A DNA stretch of 17,121 nt from an uncultured Gemmatimonadota bacterium. Its GTDB lineage: Bacteria; Gemmatimonadota; Gemmatimonadetes; Gemmatimonadales; Gemmatimonadaceae. Of the stretch, positions 1 to 6,065 are shown piece after piece. The notes beneath the pieces are model-generated. The model was not told where the DNA came from, did no database searches, and was given only the letters and a program-made list of their open reading frames with translations. The position numbers and the translations under genes are program-made. Positions within the stretch are counted from its first letter, which is position 1. Each line of letters starts with the position of its first letter. Where the stretch lies: positions 1-17,121 of the forward strand of contig CAMLHT010000048.1 in the NCBI GenBank assembly GCA_946479895.1. The letters run 5' to 3'.

Positions 1-4
1 GTTC

Positions 5-24
5 AAGGCGGCGGACTCCGCCTT
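5..24 (-). terminator. Hairpin downstream of glnA
   Basis: AAGGCGG at 5-11 pairs perfectly with CCGCCTT at 18-24 around a 6-nt loop, about 50 bp beyond the glnA stop on the minus strand. A GC-rich 7-bp stem in this place is a plausible terminator, but no T-tract follows it within the window, so termination is inferred. Confidence 0.4.
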
Positions 25-27
25 CTG

Positions 28-69
28 CCCTCCGCCCTCCGTCCTCCGCCCTCCGTCCTCCGTCCTCCC
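28..69. repeat. Tandem heptamer repeat YCCTCCS (six units)
   Basis: Six consecutive 7-bp units read CCCTCCG, CCCTCCG, TCCTCCG, CCCTCCG, TCCTCCG and TCCTCCC. Degenerate copies flank them: GACTCCG and CCTTCTG at 14-27, and CCCTCAG at 70-76, which contains the glnA stop codon as TGA on the minus strand. The array is strictly pyrimidine-biased (all purine in the glnA mRNA) and sits between the end of glnA and a hairpin. It is a simple-sequence array of the kind that varies in copy number by slippage. Confidence 0.8.
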
Positions 70-72
70 CCC

Positions 73-1437
73 TCAGTATTTGGCCAGGTAGCTCTCCAGC
101 TCCCAGGCGCTGACCTGGGTGATGTACTCGCGCCACTCCTGCCGCTTCGCCTCGACGAAGTGCCGGGTGATGTGCTCCCCGAGGGCGGACTTGATCACCT
201 CGTCCTTCTCGAGCTCGTCGAGCGCCTCGCTCAGGTCGTGCGGCAGGTCGTCGATCCGGAGCCGGCGCCGCTCCCGGAAGCTCATCTCCCAGATGTTCTC
301 GTTGACGGGCTCGCGCCAGTCGGCCGACGTGTCCAGGCCGTCGAGCCCGGCAGCCAGCATCACCGCGAGCGCCAGATACGGATTGGCGGCCGGGTCGGGC
401 ATCCTGAGCTCGACGCGCGTGCCCACCCCCCTGCGATCGGGCACCCGGATCAACGGCGAGCGGTTGCGCATCGACCAGGCGACGTTCACCGGCGCCTCGT
501 AGCCCGGCACGAGGCGCTTGTACGAGTTCACGAGCGGGTTGGTGATCGCGCACATCCCGCGCGCGTGCCGGAGCAGTCCGCCGATGTAGTGCAACGCCGT
601 CTTCGACAGCTCCCACTCGGCGCCCCGGTCCCAGAATGCGTTGTCTTTCCCGCGGAACAGGGACTGGTGCGTGTGCATTCCGCTCCCGTTCTGCCCGAAG
701 ATCGGCTTCGGCATGAACGACGCGAGCAGCCCGAACTGCTGGGCCACGTGCTTCACGACGAAACGGAACGTCGCGATGTTGTCCGCCGTCTTGAGCGCGT
801 CGGCGTAGCGGAAGTCGATCTCGTGCTGGCCGTGGGCGACCTCATGGTGCGCCGCTTCGACCTCGAAGCCCATCTGCTCGAGCACCGCGACCATCGCGCG
901 CCGCGCTTCCTCCCCGAGGTCGGCCGGCGCGAGGTCGAAGTATCCGCCGACGTCATGCGTCGTCGTCGTCGCTTCGCCGCTCGATCCGGGGCGGAACAGG
1001 AAGAACTCCGCCTCCATGCCCGCGTTCATCGAGTAGCCCATCGCCGCTGCGCGAGCGATGACCCGCCGCAGCACGGTGCGAGGATCCCCCTCGAATGCCG
1101 TTCCGTCGGGCCGGTTGATGTCGCAGATCAGGCGGCAGATGCGATGATCCGGATCGCCCCACGGAAAGACGCGAAAGGTGTCGAAGTCGGGCTTGAGGAG
1201 CATGTCCGACTCCTCGACCCGGACGAATCCCTCGATCGACGACCCGTCGAACATCATGTCCCCGTCCAGCGCCTTCTCGAACTGCGACGCCGGGATCTCG
1301 ACGTTCTTGTTCACCCCGAGGATGTCGGTGAACTGCAGCCGCATGAAGCTGACGTTCAGCTTCTCGGTGAGGTCGAGGATGTCCTTCCGGCTCGCGCCGG
1401 TGGTGTCGCTGACGAGCGCTGTGGGCTTGCGGGGCAC
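73..1437 (-). CDS. glnA: Glutamine synthetase, type I-alpha
   Basis: Makes glutamine from glutamate, ammonia and ATP in the cytoplasm; the family acts as a dodecamer. The 454 residues match the usual length of about 445. Visible motifs are DGSSIEG (64-70), the metal-binding NAGMEAEFFLF (138-148), the ATP/glutamate loop KPIFGQNGSGMHTHQSL (244-260), NRSPLIRVP (325-333) and RVELRMPDPAANPYLALA (341-358). The segment NIWEMSFRERRRLRIDDLP (381-399) resembles Bacillus GlnA and lacks the adenylylation tyrosine context of the beta class. Arg73 in FVRVEESDM lines up with the Bacillus arginine needed for glutamine feedback inhibition, so control is probably by feedback. The start is GTG at 1435-1437; no other in-frame start lies upstream before a stop, and no clear Shine-Dalgarno site is seen. 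Confidence 0.97.
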   Translation of the reverse strand: MPRKPTALVSDTTGASRKDILDLTEKLNVSFMRLQFTDILGVNKNVEIPASQFEKALDGDMMFDGSSIEGFVRVEESDMLLKPDFDTFRVFPWGDPDHRICRLICDINRPDGTAFEGDPRTVLRRVIARAAAMGYSMNAGMEAEFFLFRPGSSGEATTTTHDVGGYFDLAPADLGEEARRAMVAVLEQMGFEVEAAHHEVAHGQHEIDFRYADALKTADNIATFRFVVKHVAQQFGLLASFMPKPIFGQNGSGMHTHQSLFRGKDNAFWDRGAEWELSKTALHYIGGLLRHARGMCAITNPLVNSYKRLVPGYEAPVNVAWSMRNRSPLIRVPDRRGVGTRVELRMPDPAANPYLALAVMLAAGLDGLDTSADWREPVNENIWEMSFRERRRLRIDDLPHDLSEALDELEKDEVIKSALGEHITRHFVEAKRQEWREYITQVSAWELESYLAKY

Positions 1438-1478
1438 GTGGTCGGTCCGGCGCGAGAAACAGGCGAGCTGATGGCTAT

Positions 1479-1507
1479 GAAAGGTACGGGTCCGTCGGGC
1501 GGAGTGA
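1479..1507 (-). promoter_or_regulatory. Candidate glnA promoter
   Basis: On the minus strand TTCACT is followed after 16 nt by TACCTTTC (1486 down to 1479), about 41 nt before the GTG start. The downstream box matches Bacteroidetes-type TAnnTTTG at seven of eight positions and is also a fair sigma70 -10 element. Weak evidence, placed by eye. Confidence 0.35.
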
Positions 1508-1598
1508 AGTGCGGGGCATGGTCATTGCCCGCCTCGCTGTCATCCCGGAGATCGCAGCACGGGATCTGTCGTTCCCAAATCCATCAATGGAGCTCAAC

Positions 1599-2027
1599 AT
1601 GAAAGTTCAGGACATCATGACCGGCGAGCCACGCTCGCTGACCCCGCAATCCACCGCCCGCGAGGCCGCGCAGCTCATGAAGGAGATGGATGCCGGCGTC
1701 GTTCCGATCGTCGAATCCGATTCCTCGCGCAAGCTGGTCGGCGTGATCACCGATCGCGACCTGGCCATCCGCCTCGTCGCCGAGGGGCGCGACGCGTCCG
1801 TTCGCGTGTCGGAAGTCATGAGCTCGGGTCGCCTCGCGACCTGCGGCCCGACCGACGACGTCGATCGCGTCATGGAGACGATGAGCCGCGAGCAGGTTCG
1901 CCGCATTCCCATCGTCGACGAGCGGGGTTCGCTCGTGGGCATCGTCGCCCAGGCCGACATCGTCCGCAAGGCCAACGACCGGAAGGCCGAGCAGACGGTC
2001 GAGAACATCTCCCAGCCGGGTCACTGA
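1599..2027 (+). CDS. Two-CBS-domain protein
   Basis: A stand-alone CBS-pair protein of 142 residues. Such proteins usually bind adenine nucleotides in the cleft between two CBS motifs and act as energy or redox sensors on partner proteins; no partner is fused here. CBS1 spans about residues 1-60 (VQDIMTGEP, then LVGVITDRDLAIRLV) and CBS2 about 66-126 (VRVSEVMSS, then RRIPIVDERGSLVGIVAQADIVRKA). The reading frame is open back to 1509, but ATG at 1599 is preferred: GGAG at 1589-1592 lies 6 nt before it, and VQDIMT is the normal beginning of this family. An ATG at 1587 is possible. The short hydrophilic C-terminus has no other domain. It is divergent from glnA across about 160 bp; a role in sensing nucleotide state is inferred from the family only. 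Confidence 0.9.
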   Translation: MKVQDIMTGEPRSLTPQSTAREAAQLMKEMDAGVVPIVESDSSRKLVGVITDRDLAIRLVAEGRDASVRVSEVMSSGRLATCGPTDDVDRVMETMSREQVRRIPIVDERGSLVGIVAQADIVRKANDRKAEQTVENISQPGH

Positions 2028-2041
2028 TCGCCCCGACCGGC

Positions 2042-2073
2042 CCGGTCAGCTCTCGATGATTGGAGCTGACCGG
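2042..2073. terminator. Bidirectional terminator between convergent genes
   Basis: A perfect 11-bp inverted repeat: CCGGTCAGCTC (2042-2052) pairs with GAGCTGACCGG (2063-2073) around a 10-nt loop. It begins 14 bp after the CBS-gene stop and spans the stop codon and last codons of the facing deacetylase-like gene. An overlapping palindrome, GACCGGCCCGGTC (2035-2047), shares its left arm and could form a competing fold. No strong T-tract follows on either side. Confidence 0.6.
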
Positions 2074-2846
2074 AGCAGGTCGGGCAGTGCCTTCGCGACG
2101 GAGGTGAACTGGAAGCGCCCGGTGATTCCGGCCATCCGGTCGAGCGTACGCCGGTCGGCCCGCGTCGCCACGCCCCGCCCGAGCAGCGACTGTGCGCGCA
2201 TTTCACTCGCCCGAAGATGCATCACTAGCGGTTCGCCGCTCGCCTGTCGCGACTCGATGAGTGTCTTCCATACGATCAGTGGCACACCGCGGAGGCCTCC
2301 GGTCGTTCCCAGCCGGACGCGCATCGCCAGGACGTCGGCCGTCGACACCGGCACCTCGAGCAGCGTTCCGCCCCACCGACGGACCGCGTGTGTGGTGCGG
2401 GGCACCGGCAGGTAGCCCACTTCGACGTACTTCGGCGGCACGCGGCTGGAGTCGTACTCGAAGCCGTGTTCCACGAGGACGTCGTACGCCCACTCGCTCT
2501 GGTAATCGACGGCGAACGTCGCGTTCCGGTGGCCGCGCACGCGAACGCCCGTCGCGTCCTCGATGGCTGCGCGCGTCGCCGTCAGCTCGTCGCTGAACTC
2601 CTTCGCGTACGGCCGGGCCTTGGCGGGCTCGGTGGTCGTCAGACACGCCACTTCATGTCCGGCGTCGCAGAGGCGTTTCGCCAGCTCGCTCCTGGTTTCC
2701 ACGAGCGCGCGTGGCACGAAGAACGTGGCCGTCGTGTTCGTCCGGCTCAGCGCGTCCAGGAACCCCGTTGCCACTGCGTCGACGCTCTCTGACTGGCCTG
2801 CCGGCAGGTCGAGGTCGACGGTGACCAGATTCTGATGCGAAGTCAT
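2046..2846 (-). CDS. Polysaccharide deacetylase-like protein, metal site lost
   Basis: 266 residues with the order and spacing of the NodB-homology (carbohydrate esterase 4) fold found in exopolysaccharide-locus deacetylases. LVTVDLDLP (7-15) is motif 1, TATFFVPRALVE (39-50) the following strand, GHEVAC (63-68) leads to motif 2, RGHRNATFAVD (104-114) corresponds to the usual GYRAPSFS, and HGFEYDSSRVP (127-137) and LLEVPVSTADVLA (162-174) are typical. The zinc-binding HxxxH that should follow GHEVA is replaced by residues CLTTT (68-72), and the late HPWE motif is MHLRASE (209-215). Catalysis by the normal mechanism therefore looks impossible, so it may be a binding protein or use other ligands. 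There is no signal peptide. ATG at 2846 is chosen because the family begins just before LVTVD; a GTG at 2894 would add 16 residues. Confidence 0.8.
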   Translation of the reverse strand: MTSHQNLVTVDLDLPAGQSESVDAVATGFLDALSRTNTTATFFVPRALVETRSELAKRLCDAGHEVACLTTTEPAKARPYAKEFSDELTATRAAIEDATGVRVRGHRNATFAVDYQSEWAYDVLVEHGFEYDSSRVPPKYVEVGYLPVPRTTHAVRRWGGTLLEVPVSTADVLAMRVRLGTTGGLRGVPLIVWKTLIESRQASGEPLVMHLRASEMRAQSLLGRGVATRADRRTLDRMAGITGRFQFTSVAKALPDLLRSAPIIES

Positions 2847-2866
2847 GCGCCGGAGAAGGGCAGCGA

Positions 2867-2887
2867 CCGTGCCACGCGCCGGCACGG
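2867..2887. other. Intergenic inverted repeat in divergent promoter region
   Basis: CCGTGCC (2867-2873) pairs with GGCACGG (2881-2887) around a 7-nt spacer, between the divergent starts at 2846 and 2920. It could be an operator for one or both genes or a chance repeat in GC-rich DNA. No regulator is known for either gene. Confidence 0.3.
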
Positions 2888-2907
2888 GACGCACTGGAGC
2901 GGGTGGC

Positions 2908-2915
2908 TAGCTTTG
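2908..2915 (+). promoter_or_regulatory. TAGCTTTG promoter box, probable leaderless start
   Basis: TAGCTTTG matches the Bacteroidetes -7 consensus TAnnTTTG at every fixed position and lies only 4 nt before the ATG at 2920. That spacing would put transcription start at or next to the start codon, and no Shine-Dalgarno site is present. The same 11 bases, GGCTAGCTTTG, recur at 15955-15965 before the S41 protease. Confidence 0.5.
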
Positions 2916-2919
2916 TCGT

Positions 2920-3708
2920 ATGAATGCAGCCGCCGAAACCGGCAAGCCGACCTGCCCCAGATGTGGCGCGCCGGCGAACGGAAAGTTCTGCTCGGAATGC
3001 GGGACGACGCTGGGAGCCTCTTCCTGCGCCGCCTGTGGTGCCGGACTCATCGAGGGTGCGAAATACTGCCACCTCTGCGGTCTCCCCGCGGGCGCGCCTG
3101 CTCCGGCCTCCGAGCGACGGCCCGGCTCGGCCATGTCCCTGCCGTGGATCGTCGCCGCGATCGCCCTTCTCGCCTTCATCGCCCTGATCGCGGGCCAGAA
3201 GTTCGGCGCCAATAATCCGTCCTCGCAGCCGGTGGCCGACGATCAGCCGGTCCCGGCCGCCGGTCCGGCTCCCGACATCAGCCAGATGACGCCGGCCGAG
3301 CGGGCGATTCGCCTCCACACGCGGGTGATGACGCTCCGGCAGGCGGGCAAGCAGGACAGCGTGATGATGTTCGCCCCGATGGCCATCGCCGCGTTCGAGA
3401 TGCTCGGAAATCTCGACCTCGACTCGCGCTACGACCTGGGGATGATCGGCGACGCCTCCGGCAATGCCGCCCTGGCGAAGGCCCAGGCCGACACGATCCT
3501 CCAGCAGAACCCGAATCACCTGCTCGGCCTCATTCTCGCCGCGCGCGCCGCGCGAATGGAGAACCGTGCCGCCGACGAAAAGCGCTTCTACCAGCGCCTC
3601 GTCGCCGCCGAGCCGGCCGAGCGCGCGAAGCAGCTCGGCGAATACCTGACGCACGAGAACGATATCGTCATCGCTCTCGACGAAGCGCGGCGAGTCGTTC
3701 GCCGCTGA
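2920..3708 (+). CDS. Double zinc-ribbon, single-pass membrane protein
   Basis: 262 residues of unassigned function. The N-terminus holds two zinc-ribbon units built from four Cys pairs: CPRC (12-15) with CSEC (24-27), and CAAC (36-39) with CHLC (50-53). A Pro/Ala linker is followed by one hydrophobic helix at about 74-92 (LPWIVAAIALLAFIALIAG), a second Pro/Ala-rich linker, and a mainly helical C-terminal region from about 120 that looks like a short TPR-type array (ALAKAQADTILQQNPNHLLGLILAARAARMENRAADEKRFYQRLV pattern across 184-228). The ribbons probably lie in the cytoplasm with the helical domain outside. It sits 13 bp before mqnD on the same strand, so the two are likely co-transcribed, but no functional link is evident. 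The start follows from the 4-nt spacing to a promoter box. Confidence 0.85.
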   Translation: MNAAAETGKPTCPRCGAPANGKFCSECGTTLGASSCAACGAGLIEGAKYCHLCGLPAGAPAPASERRPGSAMSLPWIVAAIALLAFIALIAGQKFGANNPSSQPVADDQPVPAAGPAPDISQMTPAERAIRLHTRVMTLRQAGKQDSVMMFAPMAIAAFEMLGNLDLDSRYDLGMIGDASGNAALAKAQADTILQQNPNHLLGLILAARAARMENRAADEKRFYQRLVAAEPAERAKQLGEYLTHENDIVIALDEARRVVRR

Positions 3709-3721
3709 CCTTATCCAACCG

Positions 3722-4552
3722 ATGATCATTCACGTCGCGCACAGCCCGGACTCGGACGACGCGTTCATGTTCTACGCGCTCGCCGCCGGCAAGATCGATA
3801 CGGAAGGCCTCACCTACGTTCACGAGCTGCAGGACATCGAGACGCTCAACCAGCGCGCGCTGCGCGGCGAGCTCGAGGTGACTGCGGTCTCCATCCACGC
3901 CTACGCGTACCTCGCCGATCGATACGCGCTGCTGCCACACGGGTCGTCCATGGGCGACAAGTACGGACCGCGGCTCGTCGCGCTCCGCCAGTACGACCGG
4001 GAGAGCATTCGCGGAAAACGGATCGCCGTCCCGGGTCCGCTGACGACGGCATACCTGGCATTGCGGCTCTATCAGCCGGACTTCGTCGCGGTTCAGACTC
4101 CGTTCGACAAGATCGAGCAGGCCGTGAAGGATGGCTCGGTCGACCTCGGCCTCCTGATTCACGAGGGCCAGCTGACGTACGCCGACGATGGGTTCACCCT
4201 CATCGAGGACATGGGCGCCTGGTGGTTCAGGGAGACGGGCTACCCCCTGCCCCTTGGCGGGAATGTCGTCCGCAAGGACCTGGGGCCGGACCTCATCAAG
4301 AAGATTTCGCGCCACTTGCGCGCCAGCATAGCGTATTCATTGGACCACCGCGCGGCCGCGCTTGATCACGCCATGCAGTATGCCCGGGGCCTGGATCGCT
4401 CGAAGGCCGACACCTTCGTCGGCATGTATGTGAACGAGTGGACCCTCGACTACGGCGAGCGCGGCAAGCAGGCAGTCCGGCTCCTGCTGGAGCGTGGCGT
4501 CGCCGCGGGGGTGATCCCCAAAGCCGTCGACGTCGAATTCGTCTCGGACTGA
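3722..4552 (+). CDS. mqnD: 1,4-dihydroxy-6-naphthoate synthase (MqnD)
   Basis: Belongs to the MqnA/MqnD family, periplasmic-binding-protein-like lyases of the futalosine route to menaquinone. MqnD converts cyclic dehypoxanthine futalosine into 1,4-dihydroxy-6-naphthoate in the cytoplasm. At 276 residues it has the family length. Signature stretches are HSPDSDDAFMFYAL (7-20), VTAVSIHAYAYL (53-64), YGPRLVALR (81-89), RIAVPGPLTTAYLALRLY (100-117) and LGLLIHEGQLTY (143-153). His147 in IHEGQL matches the conserved histidine proposed as the base in characterised MqnD. The SPDSDDAFMFYAL start favours MqnD over MqnA. No other menaquinone gene is in the window, so the pathway is scattered. It follows the zinc-ribbon gene by 13 bp with no independent promoter seen. 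Confidence 0.9.
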   Translation: MIIHVAHSPDSDDAFMFYALAAGKIDTEGLTYVHELQDIETLNQRALRGELEVTAVSIHAYAYLADRYALLPHGSSMGDKYGPRLVALRQYDRESIRGKRIAVPGPLTTAYLALRLYQPDFVAVQTPFDKIEQAVKDGSVDLGLLIHEGQLTYADDGFTLIEDMGAWWFRETGYPLPLGGNVVRKDLGPDLIKKISRHLRASIAYSLDHRAAALDHAMQYARGLDRSKADTFVGMYVNEWTLDYGERGKQAVRLLLERGVAAGVIPKAVDVEFVSD

Positions 4553-4589
4553 GCGGATTTCACCGGCGTTCCCGACCGTCGTATCCGCT
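4552..4589. other. Inverted repeat between mqnD and the efflux operon
   Basis: AGCGGAT (4552-4558) and ATCCGCT (4583-4589) form a 7-bp inverted repeat 24 nt apart, starting on the last base of the mqnD stop codon. It could be a long-loop terminator or an operator ahead of the efflux genes; the long spacer makes either uncertain. Confidence 0.25.
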
Positions 4590-4644
4590 GCCGTGAGGGC
4601 GCGGCGTGGTCAACGTATGGCGCCTTTATCTCGTAGTTGATTCG

Positions 4645-6057
4645 ATGCTTAGCTGTCATGTGCCATACCGAACAGTCGCGTTCGGCCTGCTCGTCTTTGC
4701 TGCCCGTCCCGCTCTTGCCCAGAACGACACGCTCCGCCTGACGATTCAGGCCGCCGTCGCGCAGGCGCTCGCTTCGTCGGACGAAGTTCGGATCAGCCAG
4801 GCCCAGGTCGAGCTTGCCGACGCCCAGGTCACGGCGGCGCGCGCCGCCGGAATCCCGCAGGCGCGCCTGACGTCGACCTACTCGCACGCCTACGAGAACG
4901 CGCGCGCCAACGCCGTCGGCTCGGTGTTCAACCAGCCGAACACCTACAACACTTCGCTGAATCTCTCGCAGGCCGTCTTTCAGGGCGGCCGCATCGTCGC
5001 CGCGCGCCGCGCGGCCGAGAGCACCCGCGAGGCCGTGCGATTCGACCAGCGCGAGACCCGCTCCCGGGTATCGGTCGACGCGCAGCGCGCCTACCTCCAG
5101 GCGGTCTATACCCAGCAGGTCGCCGCGCTTCAGGACACGAACCTCGCCCTCGCCGCGGCGCGCCTCGCGCAGGTGGAGCAGCTCGAGCGCGCGGGCCGCG
5201 CCGCGCGCTACGACGTCCTGCGCGCTCGCGTCGCCCGGTCCAACATCGAGCCGCTGGTCATCCAGGCGCGCAACGATCGCGACATCGCGCTGATCGAGCT
5301 GAAGCGACAGCTCAACATTCCGGTCGCCCAGCCGGTGAAGCTCACGTCGGGCATCGACTCCGGAACGCTCTACGCGTCGATTGCGAGCCTCGTCGACACC
5401 ACGCTGGCGCCCGATCGCGCGTCGTTGCGCTCCGCGGAGCTGACTCTCCGCGCGAGAGAAGAAGCCGTCCGCATCGCGCGAGCCGACTACATGCCGAGCC
5501 TCTCGGTTTCGCTCCAGTCGGGATATCAGGCCTTTCCCCCGCTGGGGATGGGCTTTCCGTCCCGGCTCGGCTCGAGCTCCGGCGACTTCTGCAACCCGCC
5601 CAGCGCGACGCAGCGGTGCCAGAACGGTGGCTGGTTCAGCGATCGCTCGCTGAGCGCCACCATGAGCTGGCCGATCTTCGACGGATTCCGGACGCGCTCC
5701 AACGTCAACGTTGCCCGCGCCCAGGCGAACATCGCGAGCCTCCAGCTCGGCCAGCAGCGCGAGCAGGTTGGTCTCGACGTCGCTCGCGCCCGCTCGGAGC
5801 TGCGCCGGGCGATCGCCGCGTACGAGGCCCGCCGGCAGACCGTCGCCGAGGCCACGGAAGCCTTCCAGCTCGCCACGCTTCGCTTTTCCACGGGGCTGAG
5901 CACGCAGCTCGAGGTGTCGGATGCCCAGCTCTCGATGCTGAACGCACAATCCGGCGCCGTCCGTTCCGTCTACGACCTGTATCTGGCCGCGGCCGACCTC
6001 GCGCGCGCGCTCGGGCAGCCTGTGCCCACGCCGCCGCTGCTGCCCGCCGGCCAGTGA
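4645..6057 (+). CDS. TolC-family outer-membrane efflux channel
   Basis: Outer-membrane component of a tripartite exporter, 470 residues from ATG at 4645. Residues 1-25 form a Sec signal (hydrophobic TVAFGLLVFAA, cleavage after ALA at 23-25). The mature part shows the duplicated outer-membrane efflux protein repeat: long Ala/Gln/Arg-rich coiled-coil segments starting LTIQAAVAQALASSDEVRISQ (31-51) and again near SLRSAELTLRAREEAVRIARADYMPSL, ending with FQLATLRFSTGLSTQLEVSDAQLSMLNAQ. Two cysteines, Cys316 and Cys325, lie in a Gly/Pro/Ser-rich stretch that is probably an extracellular loop and could form a disulfide, which is unusual for TolC relatives. A GTG at 4606 would add 13 residues and spoil the signal sequence. 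It is the first gene of a three-gene operon, with only 8 bp to the adaptor. Confidence 0.93.
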   Translation: MLSCHVPYRTVAFGLLVFAARPALAQNDTLRLTIQAAVAQALASSDEVRISQAQVELADAQVTAARAAGIPQARLTSTYSHAYENARANAVGSVFNQPNTYNTSLNLSQAVFQGGRIVAARRAAESTREAVRFDQRETRSRVSVDAQRAYLQAVYTQQVAALQDTNLALAAARLAQVEQLERAGRAARYDVLRARVARSNIEPLVIQARNDRDIALIELKRQLNIPVAQPVKLTSGIDSGTLYASIASLVDTTLAPDRASLRSAELTLRAREEAVRIARADYMPSLSVSLQSGYQAFPPLGMGFPSRLGSSSGDFCNPPSATQRCQNGGWFSDRSLSATMSWPIFDGFRTRSNVNVARAQANIASLQLGQQREQVGLDVARARSELRRAIAAYEARRQTVAEATEAFQLATLRFSTGLSTQLEVSDAQLSMLNAQSGAVRSVYDLYLAAADLARALGQPVPTPPLLPAGQ

Positions 6058-6065
6058 GAACCCCG

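Noticed and set aside
14..76. CRISPR array
   Set aside because: Units are 7 bp and contiguous with no spacers; it is a simple tandem repeat.
1509..1598. N-terminal extension of the CBS protein
   Set aside because: The added residues are not CBS-like and lack a ribosome-binding site, while GGAG is correctly spaced before the ATG at 1599.
160..1602. A 480-codon forward open frame over glnA
   Set aside because: glnA on the minus strand is certain by its motifs; the forward frame is a shadow.
4450..5949. A 499-codon antisense open frame over mqnD and the TolC gene
   Set aside because: Overlaps two clear genes, has no recognisable domain, and its composition is that of a high-GC shadow frame.
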